Assembly: GCF_003667275.1 (NCBI RefSeq)
Contig: NZ_RCNV01000001.1
Span: 1-64,000, forward strand
Length of the DNA: 64,000 nucleotides
DNA from: Mesonia aquimarina
GTDB lineage: Bacteria; Bacteroidota; Bacteroidia; Flavobacteriales; Flavobacteriaceae
Direction of reading: 5' to 3'
Shown here: positions 8,511 to 16,898 of the stretch, in pieces
How the letters are laid out: the number at the start of each line of letters is the position of its first letter
Position numbering within the stretch: the first letter of the stretch is position 1
Position numbers and translations under genes: made by a program
Notes under the pieces: generated by a model
Databases searched by the model: none
What the model was told of the DNA's origin: nothing
The model's input: the letters and a program-made list of their open reading frames with translations, nothing else

Positions 8511-9920
8511 ATGAATATGGAAAAATTTGATGTAACTATAATAGGATCTGGCCCGGGCGGGTATGTAAGTGCGATCCGTTGCGCCCAATTAGGATTAAAA
8601 ATAGCCATTGTAGAAAGATACAGCACCCTGGGCGGCACCTGTCTAAACGTGGGCTGTATCCCGTCAAAAGCCTGGTTGGAAGCCTCTGAGCATTATTACA
8701 AACTCAAGCATCAATTCGAAAAATTTGGGATTGATGTTAAAGAGGCCAATGTCGATATCCTGAAAATGAGCCAAAGGGTTCAGGATGTGGTACAGGAAAT
8801 CATCAATGGCGTTGATTATCTGATGAAAAAGAACAAGGTTACCGTTTATGAAGGTCATGGCACCATCAAGGACAAAAACACGATTGAAATTAAGGGAGAA
8901 GATAAAACGGAAACCATAGCAACCGATAAAATCATCATTGCCACAGGGTCCAAACCCGCTTCATTGCCCAATATTAAAATAGACAAAAAGCGTATCATCT
9001 CTTCTACCGAAGCCCTTGCCCTACAGGAAATCCCCAAGCACTTAATGGTCGTTGGGGGTGGCGTTATCGGTGTTGAGATAGGTTCCGTATTCGCCCGCCT
9101 GGGTTCAAAGGTTTCCATAGTAGAATATTTTGATAGCCTTATCGCCACTATGGACGGCGCACTGGGACATCAATTGCACCGTTCCCTTAGAAAACAGGGA
9201 ATTGATTTTTATTTGGAACATAAGGTGACAAACGCAACGGCAACTGAGGATAAAGTAGAATTGAAAGCGGAAAATCTTTCCGATAAAGAAGAAATGAGTT
9301 TAGATGGCGATTACTGTCTTATGGCCATTGGCCGAAAACCATACACCGCCAGTTTAGGGCTTGAAAATATAGGAGTGGAAACCAATGAGAAAGGACAGAT
9401 AACGGTAGATAAAAACCTTGAAACCAACGTCAAGGGTGTGTATGCCATTGGGGATGTAATCCGGGGGGCAATGCTTGCCCATAAAGCCAGTGAAGAAGGC
9501 GTTTTTGTAGCCGAACGGATTGTTGGCCAAAAGCCCCATATCAATTATTCGCTTATCCCAAATATCGTGTACACCCAGCCTGAGGTCGCCGGTGTAGGCT
9601 TGACGGAAGAAGAACTGAAAAAGGCCAATAAAAGTATAAAAACAGGCTCTTTCCCTTTTAAGGCAAATGCACGGGCAAAGATAAGTATGGACACCGACGG
9701 TTTTATAAAAGTAATTGCAGATAAGGAAACCGATGAGATACTGGGCGTGCATATGATAGGCCCTCGCATAGCAGACAGCTACACCGAAGCGGTGGTAGCG
9801 ATGGAATTTAGGGCAGCTGCCGAAGACATAGCAAGAATGTCACACGGGCACCCCACCTTTTCAGAAACCTTTAAAGAAGCCTGTTTGGCAGCCACCGAAG
9901 ACAGGGCGTTGCATATTTAA
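8511..9920 (+). CDS. lpdA: Dihydrolipoamide dehydrogenase-like flavoprotein
   Basis: This 469-residue pyridine nucleotide-disulfide oxidoreductase has the FAD-binding GSGPGGYVSAIRCAQLG, the redox disulfide GGTCLNVGCIPSKA (about 41-54), the NAD site VVGGGVIGVEIGSVFARLG, the second FAD site AIGDV, and the C-terminal HGHPTFSETFKEA with the catalytic His-Glu pair. It fits E3 dihydrolipoamide dehydrogenase by length and motifs. No other 2-oxoacid dehydrogenase genes are nearby. In this metal island it may be cargo that repairs or reduces thiols, but that is inference. The start could also be the Met two codons in (8517). Confidence 0.85.
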   Translation: MNMEKFDVTIIGSGPGGYVSAIRCAQLGLKIAIVERYSTLGGTCLNVGCIPSKAWLEASEHYYKLKHQFEKFGIDVKEANVDILKMSQRVQDVVQEIINGVDYLMKKNKVTVYEGHGTIKDKNTIEIKGEDKTETIATDKIIIATGSKPASLPNIKIDKKRIISSTEALALQEIPKHLMVVGGGVIGVEIGSVFARLGSKVSIVEYFDSLIATMDGALGHQLHRSLRKQGIDFYLEHKVTNATATEDKVELKAENLSDKEEMSLDGDYCLMAIGRKPYTASLGLENIGVETNEKGQITVDKNLETNVKGVYAIGDVIRGAMLAHKASEEGVFVAERIVGQKPHINYSLIPNIVYTQPEVAGVGLTEEELKKANKSIKTGSFPFKANARAKISMDTDGFIKVIADKETDEILGVHMIGPRIADSYTEAVVAMEFRAAAEDIARMSHGHPTFSETFKEACLAATEDRALHI

Positions 9921-10017
9921 AGTTGACCTAACAGTAAGTTCTTAAAAATTAAGACGCTACTGAGCTTTTTGAAATATTAAGGTTTAAGTAATTAACTCAA
10001 AAAACAGATAAGATAAA

Positions 10018-11367
10018 ATGGGGCAATCAGTTCGAAATCAATCCACTATTGGGTATATCAGGGAAACGGCAACAAAGTTCCTCGACAGGGAAACAGCTGG
10101 GGGGATTTTTTTAATAATTGCTACTATAGTTGCCCTTCTTTTAGCTAATTCACAGTGGGCAAGTGCCTATCATCATTTTCTTGGCGATGAATTGCTTTTT
10201 GAATTTTCCGAGCATCTTAGTTTTGGGCTAACAATTGAAGAATGGATCAATGATGGCCTAATGGCAATTTTCTTTTTGGTTGCCGGCCTTGAATTGAAGA
10301 GGGAGGTTATGGTGGGGGAATTATCTTCAATTAAAAAAGCCTCAGCCCCCTTGTTGGCAGCTTTAGGTGGTATGGCAGTTCCGGCCCTCATTTTTATTAG
10401 CCTAAATTTAGGCACTGAAAATATAAAGGGTTGGGGCATCCCTATGGCTACCGATATCGCATATTCACTAGGGATTATTGGCCTACTGGGGAAAAATGTC
10501 CCCAGGCAGTTAAAAATATTTTTAATAGCCCTCGCTATTGCTGACGATATAGGTGCCATATTGGTGATAGCATTGTTTTATAGCAACGAGTTGAGCTGGA
10601 TATACCTTGGATCGGGCATGGGGGCATTTGGGTTATTATTATTAATGAATTGGACTGGGGTCAAAAATTTGATTTGGTATATTATTATTGGGATCATCTT
10701 ATGGTATTGCTTCCTTAATTCGGGGATCCATCCAACTATTGCGGGAGTACTTTTTGCCATTACCATTCCAATAGTGCCCAAATTAGACAGTAAAATATTA
10801 AAAGAAAGGACCGCCACAAACGTTACTAATCTTGAGAAAACAGAGCTGGAAAAATTAAATCCTCTTCAGGATAAAAAACAACAAATAATTTTAAAAGCCA
10901 TTAAAACAGATACTGAGAATTCAAGGCCTCCTTTGCTCAAACTGGAAAATTCCCTTGTTGATTTCAATGCTTTCTTTATCATTCCAATTTTTGCAGTCGC
11001 GAATGCGGGAGTAAAGCTCGATGTAAATTTAATTGAGGTTGTTTCCGGTTCTTTAGGGCTGGGGATCCTTTTGGGATTAGCAATTGGCAAAGTAACAGGG
11101 ATTGGTATTTTTACATTGATTGGGCAAAAACTTGGAGTTTCCGAATTACATATTACACTAAACTGGAAACATATAATTGGAATTGGTATGATTGCGGGAA
11201 TTGGCTTTACCATGTCCCTTTTTATTACCAATCTCGCATTTAATGATCAGGAATTGATTAAAATTTCGAAAATAAGCATTTTGATAGCTTCATTACTTGC
11301 AGCTATTGGCGGTGCGGTAATTCTCTTATTAACTTCCAATAAAGGAAAGAAAAATATAGTTAAGTGA
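10018..11367 (+). CDS. nhaA: Na+/H+ antiporter NhaA
   Basis: This 449-residue membrane protein matches NhaA, exchanging Na+ or Li+ for H+. Diagnostic stretches are GLELKREVMVGELS, PMATDIAYSLGIIGLLG (Asp133 equivalent) and IADDIGAILVIALFY (the Asp163-Asp164 pair). The C-terminal core has IPIFAVANAGV and GIGFTMSLFITNLAF. The cytosolic insert (about 265-305) is charged, as in Bacteroidota homologues. It is followed after 1 base by a CDF-like gene, suggesting an ion-homeostasis operon. Confidence 0.93.
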   Translation: MGQSVRNQSTIGYIRETATKFLDRETAGGIFLIIATIVALLLANSQWASAYHHFLGDELLFEFSEHLSFGLTIEEWINDGLMAIFFLVAGLELKREVMVGELSSIKKASAPLLAALGGMAVPALIFISLNLGTENIKGWGIPMATDIAYSLGIIGLLGKNVPRQLKIFLIALAIADDIGAILVIALFYSNELSWIYLGSGMGAFGLLLLMNWTGVKNLIWYIIIGIILWYCFLNSGIHPTIAGVLFAITIPIVPKLDSKILKERTATNVTNLEKTELEKLNPLQDKKQQIILKAIKTDTENSRPPLLKLENSLVDFNAFFIIPIFAVANAGVKLDVNLIEVVSGSLGLGILLGLAIGKVTGIGIFTLIGQKLGVSELHITLNWKHIIGIGMIAGIGFTMSLFITNLAFNDQELIKISKISILIASLLAAIGGAVILLLTSNKGKKNIVK

Positions 11368-11368
11368 T

Positions 11369-12169
11369 ATGGGAGAAATGAACAAAAGTACTTTTATAGT
11401 AAGTCAAATGGACTGTCCTTCAGAAGAACAGATGATCCGGATGAAGTTGGAGGCTTATACACAAGTGAAATATTTGGATTTTGATATTCCCAACAGGAAA
11501 TTGGAAGTATATCATGTGAATGGAATCGAAGATATACAAACATCAATAGCCAGTTTAAACCTTGGGGATTCCTTCCAAGGGACCGAAGAAGCCGATCCTC
11601 CCGTAATAGAAGACCAATCCAAACAGAAAACAATCCTTTGGTGGGTCTTTGGGATAAATTTCGGCTTTTTCATTATCGAAATGACCATGGGGTGGATCTC
11701 TTCTTCTATGGGCCTTATTGCAGATTCGTTGGATATGCTGGCAGATTCGATAGTATATGCGCTAAGTTTATTTGCAGTAGGTGGTGCCATTTCCAGAAAA
11801 AAGAAGGTGGCAAAATTCAGCGGGTATTTTCAGATGGCCTTGGCAACACTTGGTTTTGCAGAGGTATTAAGAAGGTTTTTTACCAGTAGTGAAACACCAA
11901 TTTTCCAATTGATGATCATTGTTTCCATTTTCGCCCTTTTGGGTAACCTTATTTCGCTTTGGTTGATAAATAAGGCCAAAAGTAAGGAGGCGCATATGCA
12001 GGCCAGTGCTATTTTTACCTCCAATGATATCATCGTAAACGGCGGGGTGATACTGGCCGGGGTGCTGGTCTATTTTCTGGATAGCAAATGGCCTGATTTG
12101 GTAATTGGCGGCATCGTTTTTACGTTTGTAATGCGGGGTGCCATAAGAATTTTAAAATTATCTAAATAA
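11369..12169 (+). CDS. CDF-like cation transporter with N-terminal HMA-like domain
   Basis: This 266-residue protein begins with a ferredoxin-fold HMA-like domain (about 1-75) keeping only one Cys (SQMDCPSEEQ), then a linker and a cation-diffusion-facilitator membrane domain: GLIADSLDMLADSIVYALS is TM2 with its metal-site Asp residues, and ASAIFTSNDIIVNGGVIL is TM5. It lacks a cytoplasmic C-terminal domain, so it is shorter than classic CDF proteins. The role is probably divalent metal efflux. It is co-directional with and 1 base after nhaA. A start four codons in (after MGE) is equally possible. Confidence 0.8.
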   Translation: MGEMNKSTFIVSQMDCPSEEQMIRMKLEAYTQVKYLDFDIPNRKLEVYHVNGIEDIQTSIASLNLGDSFQGTEEADPPVIEDQSKQKTILWWVFGINFGFFIIEMTMGWISSSMGLIADSLDMLADSIVYALSLFAVGGAISRKKKVAKFSGYFQMALATLGFAEVLRRFFTSSETPIFQLMIIVSIFALLGNLISLWLINKAKSKEAHMQASAIFTSNDIIVNGGVILAGVLVYFLDSKWPDLVIGGIVFTFVMRGAIRILKLSK

Positions 12170-12214
12170 TGCAAATATATGTTGCACAAGACGTTGGGCA
12201 ACAATAAGGAAATT

Positions 12215-12895
12215 ATGAATAAAAGTAGTGTAGCATTATTGATTTTACTGTTGTTGGTAATAGACCAGGCCATAAAGATTTATGTGAAGACCCATTTTTA
12301 TTATGGCGAGGAATATTTTGTGTTTGGCCTGGATTGGTTTCGCTTACATTTTTTGGAGAATCCCGGCATGGCCTGGGGCTTTAAATTTGGCGAGGGATAT
12401 CTGGCCAAATTTGTTTTAATACTATTTCGCTTCGTAGCCGTTATTTGGGGGACCTTTTATATCAAAAAAATGATACGTAAAGGATATGCAAAAGTCTTTA
12501 TAATCTGTGCCGCATTTATATACGCAGGTGCATTGGGCAATTTGATTGACGGTGCATTTTACGGACTGATTTTTGAAAAAAGTGATCCCGCACTTCGCAA
12601 TATTGCAGAAATATTCTCCTCAGGCGGTGGTTATGCGGGATTTTTAAATGGCAATGTGGTGGATATGTGGTTCTTTCCAATTATTGAAACAAGGCTTCCG
12701 GAATGGATGCTATTATGGGGAGGCAATGAATTTACTTTTTTCGACCCTGTATTCAATACCGCAGATGTTTGGATTAGCACGGGAGTGATTTTACTCCTGA
12801 TCTTTCAAAGCCAACAAAAAAAAGACCAGAAAATATCGGATAAGAAAAAGTTGAAATATACTGAAAGTAACAGGACAATTATAAAAATCGATTAG
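12215..12895 (+). CDS. lspA: Lipoprotein signal peptidase (LspA)
   Basis: About 226 residues from the chosen ATG at 12215, which has AAGGAAATT just upstream; an in-frame ATG at 12179 would add 12 hydrophilic residues before the first helix. Family features: LLLVIDQAIKIYVK, LENPGMAWGF, GALGNLIDG, NVVDMWFF and FNTADVWIS. The last two carry the catalytic aspartates. The long insert between helices 3 and 4 is usual in Bacteroidota. LspA genes recur beside metal ATPases (for example PbrC in lead resistance), so this may be a cargo copy rather than the housekeeping enzyme. Confidence 0.88.
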   Translation: MNKSSVALLILLLLVIDQAIKIYVKTHFYYGEEYFVFGLDWFRLHFLENPGMAWGFKFGEGYLAKFVLILFRFVAVIWGTFYIKKMIRKGYAKVFIICAAFIYAGALGNLIDGAFYGLIFEKSDPALRNIAEIFSSGGGYAGFLNGNVVDMWFFPIIETRLPEWMLLWGGNEFTFFDPVFNTADVWISTGVILLLIFQSQQKKDQKISDKKKLKYTESNRTIIKID

Positions 12896-12897
12896 TT

Positions 12898-13896
12898 ATG
12901 AACGCTTGGCTTTGGGTAGTAGTATTGGGATTGGCAGCTTGGGCTGCCCATTGGGGCGCGGACCAACTCCTTACCCCTTTAAAAATGCTGCGTAAGCAAT
13001 GGGGGCTTACTGCTTCTGCAGGGGCAGCTTTCCTGGCTATTGTAACAGCGAGCCCTGAAGTGGCGATAAATATTACGAGCGCCGCCCGTGGGGTATCTGA
13101 TATCGGGTTGGGGAATTTGCTTGGTTCCAATATAATTTCCATTCCGCTCATGGTAACCATTGCATACTTTGCTTCCAGAAGAAAGTTTAAAAACAATAAG
13201 GAACATCAAAAACATTTGGATGCCAACCTGCTGGCCCTGAACAAACGTTCTGTCTCGGTATTGTCCATCCCCTATCTGGCAATCATTGCTTTGGTAGCTA
13301 TACTAACCCTTCCAAAAGCCTGGCGTGGATTACAACCCATTGATGGGTGGATCATGCTGGCTGCCTATGCGGCTTTTTTAACGCATGCCATTATAAAAGG
13401 CAGGGAAAAGGGTCAGAAGGTAGAATGGGATAAAAAGAAAATATGGCTTTCGGTTGCAGGGGCCCTGGCCATAGCCGTGGGGGCTTTTTTTATTGTAAAA
13501 GCTACCGAAAATATTGTTTCGGCACTGAATATTTCCGAAATTGTTGGAGGGTTGTTTATCACCGGAATTATGACTACCGCCCCTGAAATATTTAAAACAT
13601 GGAGTGTGGTAAAGGGAGGTGAAGTGACTGCGGGTACCACCAGTGTGATTGCAGATAATGCCGTTACCATGACAGTGGCATTTTTCCCCCTGGCACTGGT
13701 AACGACCCCAATCGAAGATTTCCAGTTGTTTTGGGTCAACCTGGCTTTTGTAGGACTGATGCCGCTTTTATATTCAGTATTTGTCCATCAAAGCAAGGAA
13801 CTTCACGGGTTCAGCAGATGGCAGATATTCGTTTTCGATGCAGCGTATATTGTATATCTTTTAACTATGGTGTTTTTTGTTCTAAAACTATTTTAA
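12898..13896 (+). CDS. Calcium/sodium exchanger-family (CaCA) transporter
   Basis: This 332-residue protein has two homologous halves, each with an alpha-repeat: AFLAIVTASPEVAINITSAA with GNLLGSNI in the first, and ITGIMTTAPEIFKTWSVVKG with TTSVIADNAVT in the second. The acidic residues in both repeats bind the ion in this superfamily. It overlaps operon-wise with lspA (2-base gap) and with the small protein that follows (1-base gap). Ca2+ or another cation as substrate is inferred from the family only. Confidence 0.8.
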   Translation: MNAWLWVVVLGLAAWAAHWGADQLLTPLKMLRKQWGLTASAGAAFLAIVTASPEVAINITSAARGVSDIGLGNLLGSNIISIPLMVTIAYFASRRKFKNNKEHQKHLDANLLALNKRSVSVLSIPYLAIIALVAILTLPKAWRGLQPIDGWIMLAAYAAFLTHAIIKGREKGQKVEWDKKKIWLSVAGALAIAVGAFFIVKATENIVSALNISEIVGGLFITGIMTTAPEIFKTWSVVKGGEVTAGTTSVIADNAVTMTVAFFPLALVTTPIEDFQLFWVNLAFVGLMPLLYSVFVHQSKELHGFSRWQIFVFDAAYIVYLLTMVFFVLKLF

Positions 13897-13897
13897 A

Positions 13898-14083
13898 ATG
13901 AAGGAGGATTTATTTAAGGATTACCAGGAGAGGCTTAATGTGCTGGATGAAAATATTAGAGCAGTAGCATTAAAATATGCAAGGGATTTCTATTTGAACA
14001 AAAATTGTTCAAAAGAAGAGGCTATTGAGCGTGGCATCGTAAAGGCAGAGATGGAAAAAAGGAATTTAGATAGAAATGGATAA
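13898..14083 (+). CDS. Small conserved-looking protein, paralogue A
   Basis: This is a 61-residue helical, charged protein: it begins MKEDLFKDYQERL and has a core A-x-x-x-A-x-x-Y then SKEEAIERGIVKAEMEKR. I do not recognise the family by name. A clear relative lies at 15429-15605, with TKGNAIKEGIMKAEEW in the same place, so both frames are supported by conservation. It starts 1 base after the exchanger stop and precedes the APC permease. A role tied to membrane transport or stress is only a guess from position. Confidence 0.65.
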   Translation: MKEDLFKDYQERLNVLDENIRAVALKYARDFYLNKNCSKEEAIERGIVKAEMEKRNLDRNG

Positions 14084-14101
14084 TATATTACTAATAGTAT
14101 T

Positions 14102-15419
14102 ATGGCAGAATTAAAAAAATCTCTGGGTACTCTTCGCCTTACTTTTTATGGTGTAGGTACCATTGTTGGTGCTGGAATATATACTGTAATTGGTGCAGCC
14201 GCTGGACAGGCGGGAACAGACCTTTGGTTGAGTTTTATTTTTGCCGCCATTGCGGCCAGTGTCTCGGCAATGTCGTATGCAGAGCTGTCCTCTACCTATC
14301 CTAATGCCGGTGCAGAATTCATTTTTGTACGGAAAGCGTTTCCAAAAATCGACATTCCATCTTTTCTAACAGGTTGGACGATTGCATTTCACAGTTCGGC
14401 CACCATCGCCGCGGTGCTACTTGCTTTTTCAGGGTATTTCAATACGTTTTTTAACATCCCTTCCTTACTGGTTAGCTATGCTGTGCTACTGATTCTTGCA
14501 TTGATAAGCATTACGGGCATCAAAAAATCATCTACCGCCAATATCATTATGGTCAGTATTCAGCTATTGGGATTGTTTATTCTTATTGCGGTCGGACTTT
14601 TGGAAACAGGACCACCAAAATCAGAATTTTTTAAAGTGGAGTCCTTTTCCGGCACCCTGGCAGCGACTGCTACCTTATTTTTTGTTTATACCGGCTTTGA
14701 GCATATGGCAGCATTGGGTTCCGAGGTAAAAAATCCGGGCAAGACGATTCCGAGGGCATTTTTATTGACAATGGTGTTTACCACAATTATATACCTACTA
14801 ATATCTTTTACGGTACTCAATATAAGTGACCCCGCAGAAATAGCAAAGGTAAATTCCCCATTGTCGCTGGCCGCTTCAAATTTAAATTCCTGGTTGCCCG
14901 TAGCCCTGGCAGTTGCGGCACTTTTTGCTACGGCTAATGCGGCTTTTAGTGGCATTATTTCCATTAGCAGGTTGCTTTTCGGTATGGCAAGCGTGGGCGA
15001 GCTTCCAAAATTTATGACCAAGACCAATGCACAGAAAGTACCCTGGGTAACTACACTGGTGGTTATGGCTGCGGTAGCGGCATTTTTGTTATTGGGAGAT
15101 ATTAAAATTGTCGCAGGAATGTCCTCTTTAGGGGCGTTACTCGTTTTTGTAGCTGTGAATATTGCACTCATCGTTTTGCGTTATAAAGCACCTGACAAAG
15201 AAAGGCCCTTTAAAGTTCCCCCTTTCCATAGGAAAAGTACCTATCCTACCCATTTTGGCCATAATCATTAGCTTGTCTTTGGTAGTTCAGTTTAACTGGC
15301 AGGTGTATATTGCTTTTGTGGGCGCAATTATATTGGGCATCGTACTGGATTATTTTTTGGACAAAAAGTCAAGGAATGAGATGGATCCCGAAAAAGAAAA
15401 AGAACTGTTCAACCATTAA
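14102..15419 (+). pseudogene. APC-family amino-acid permease, frameshifted near the C-terminus
   Basis: The first frame (14102-15271) encodes about 370 residues of an amino acid-polyamine-organocation transporter: LTFYGVGTIVGAGIYTVIGA is TM1 and FFVYTGFEHMAALGSEVKNP is TM6. After ERPFKVP the reading frame shifts at the five-C run 15218-15222 and the true C-terminus continues in the next frame to 15419 as LSIGKVPILPILAIIISLS, ending in a charged tail. Deleting one C restores a single open frame of about 438 residues. It is either a recent inactivation or a sequence error; otherwise the gene looks intact. Confidence 0.8.
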
Positions 15420-15428
15420 AATGAAGCT

Positions 15429-15605
15429 ATGGAATGGACCTTTGAAGAATTTAAAGCCAGTTTGGATGGCCTCCATCCTGCAGTGAAGGAAAAAGCCCTG
15501 GAAATTGCTAAAAGTCTGGTTATAGAAAAGAATTATACTAAGGGAAATGCCATAAAAGAAGGAATTATGAAAGCTGAAGAATGGTTTTACGATTTAGGCG
15601 GTTAA
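15429..15605 (+). CDS. Small conserved-looking protein, paralogue B
   Basis: This 58-residue protein begins MEWTFEEFKASLDGL and ends EEWFYDLGG. Its central and C-terminal part (ALEIAKSLVIEKNYTKGNAI, KEGIMKAEEW) aligns with the 61-residue protein at 13898 (EEAIERGIVKAEMEKR). It starts 9 bases after the permease stop and precedes a SpoIIAA-like gene. Family and function unknown; presence of a diverged sister copy nearby supports it being a real gene. Confidence 0.65.
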   Translation: MEWTFEEFKASLDGLHPAVKEKALEIAKSLVIEKNYTKGNAIKEGIMKAEEWFYDLGG

Positions 15606-15623
15606 TAATTAATAAAAATAGAT

Positions 15624-15980
15624 ATGTTACAAATTATAGAGATTTCAGGAGATAATATTATTGCAACCAGAGCATCGGGAGATTTATCCGAAATGGATAT
15701 TGAGAAGGTACATCCCATTATTCATGCTATTTTGGACAAAGGATTAAACGTACGCTGGTATTTTGAAATGGAGAATTTTACCGGCTGGGATTTTCCAGGC
15801 CTGTGGGAAGATCTAAAAATGGATACTGCCCACGCAAAAGATTATGAAAAAATAGCGATGGTGGGTGAAAAAAAATGGCAGGATTGGATTGCCCAATTTA
15901 TGAAACCATTTACAAACGCCGAGATCAACTATTTTAGTTTAGAAGATAGAAAAACAGCTAAACAATGGATAAAAAAATAA
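15624..15980 (+). CDS. SpoIIAA-like (STAS/SEC14-type) protein, copy 3
   Basis: This 118-residue protein is the intact relative of 3858-4217 and of the decayed copy at 5143. Signatures are IEKVHPIIHAIL, WYFEMENFTGWD, AMVGEKKWQDWIAQF and a C-terminal TAKQWIKK. It lies just 11 bases before a CDF zinc exporter gene, repeating the pattern of one SpoIIAA-like protein per metal transporter. Molecular role unknown. Confidence 0.8.
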   Translation: MLQIIEISGDNIIATRASGDLSEMDIEKVHPIIHAILDKGLNVRWYFEMENFTGWDFPGLWEDLKMDTAHAKDYEKIAMVGEKKWQDWIAQFMKPFTNAEINYFSLEDRKTAKQWIKK

Positions 15981-15991
15981 ATTAGATAATT

Positions 15992-16888
15992 ATGGCACAC
16001 GATCATTCACACGGTTCACAGAACTACGGAAAGGCTTTTGGCATAGGCATAGCCTTGAACACTATTTATGTTGTCGTCGAGTTGTATTATGGTTTTATGG
16101 TCAATTCTTCAGCCCTCGTTGCAGATGCAGCCCACAATGCAAGCGATGTCTTTAGTCTGATCCTGGCCTGGGCGGCAATTAAAATAGCGACTAAAAGACC
16201 CTCAAAACGCTATACGTATGGTTTACGAAAAACGACCATTTTGGCTTCGATGATCAATGGGCTTATCATCATTGCGGCTGCGGGACTGATCGCTTGGGAC
16301 GCCATTCAAAAATTCCAAAATCCGGCAGAAATTTCCGGTAACATCGTAATGATTGTAGCGGCTATTGGTTTGGTGGTAAACACCGGTACGGCTTTCCTTT
16401 TTTGGAAAGGTTCAAAAGGCGATTTGAACATACGTGGCGCATTTTTACATATGGCCGCCGATGCCGGGGTAACTTTAGGAGTGCTTCTTGGTGGACTTGC
16501 CATTAAATACACAGGATTGACGTGGATAGACCCTGCGCTTAGTTTGGTCATTGTACTGGTCATTTTATATAGTGCCTGGGGACTTTTGAGGGATTCCGTA
16601 AAAATAGCCATTGATGCCGTTCCCAAAAACATCGACATCGATGAAGTGGAAAAATTCTTAATGGATATCGAAGGGGTCGAAGAAGTACACGATTTACATA
16701 TCTGGGCAATGAGTACCACGGAAACGGCACTTTCTACCCATCTGGTCGTTCCTGATGGGCACGAGGATCAGTTCATCTACGATATCCGGGAACAATTGCA
16801 CGATAAATTTGAAATAACCCATACCACCCTGCAAATCGAAAAAGAATTTGGGGACAAAGAATATAAACCCTATCAAGGTCTGGAATAA
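15992..16888 (+). CDS. CDF zinc/cobalt/cadmium exporter (CzcD/ZitB-like)
   Basis: This 298-residue cation diffusion facilitator starts with a His-rich tip (HDHSHGSQN). The transport site is ALVADAAHNASDV in TM2 and LHMAADAGVTLG in TM5, giving the HxxxD plus HxxxD arrangement of Zn-type CDFs. The cytoplasmic domain has DLHIWAMSTTETALSTHLVV, typical of CzcD. It sits 10 bases before the ZntA-type ATPase, so the pair forms a Zn/Cd efflux unit. Confidence 0.92.
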   Translation: MAHDHSHGSQNYGKAFGIGIALNTIYVVVELYYGFMVNSSALVADAAHNASDVFSLILAWAAIKIATKRPSKRYTYGLRKTTILASMINGLIIIAAAGLIAWDAIQKFQNPAEISGNIVMIVAAIGLVVNTGTAFLFWKGSKGDLNIRGAFLHMAADAGVTLGVLLGGLAIKYTGLTWIDPALSLVIVLVILYSAWGLLRDSVKIAIDAVPKNIDIDEVEKFLMDIEGVEEVHDLHIWAMSTTETALSTHLVVPDGHEDQFIYDIREQLHDKFEITHTTLQIEKEFGDKEYKPYQGLE

Positions 16889-16898
16889 TAAAATCACG

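Noticed and set aside
16848-16898. Upstream in-frame start for the ZntA-type ATPase
   Set aside because: It lies inside the CDF gene; the ATG at 16899 just after the CDF stop gives the expected His-rich N-terminus.
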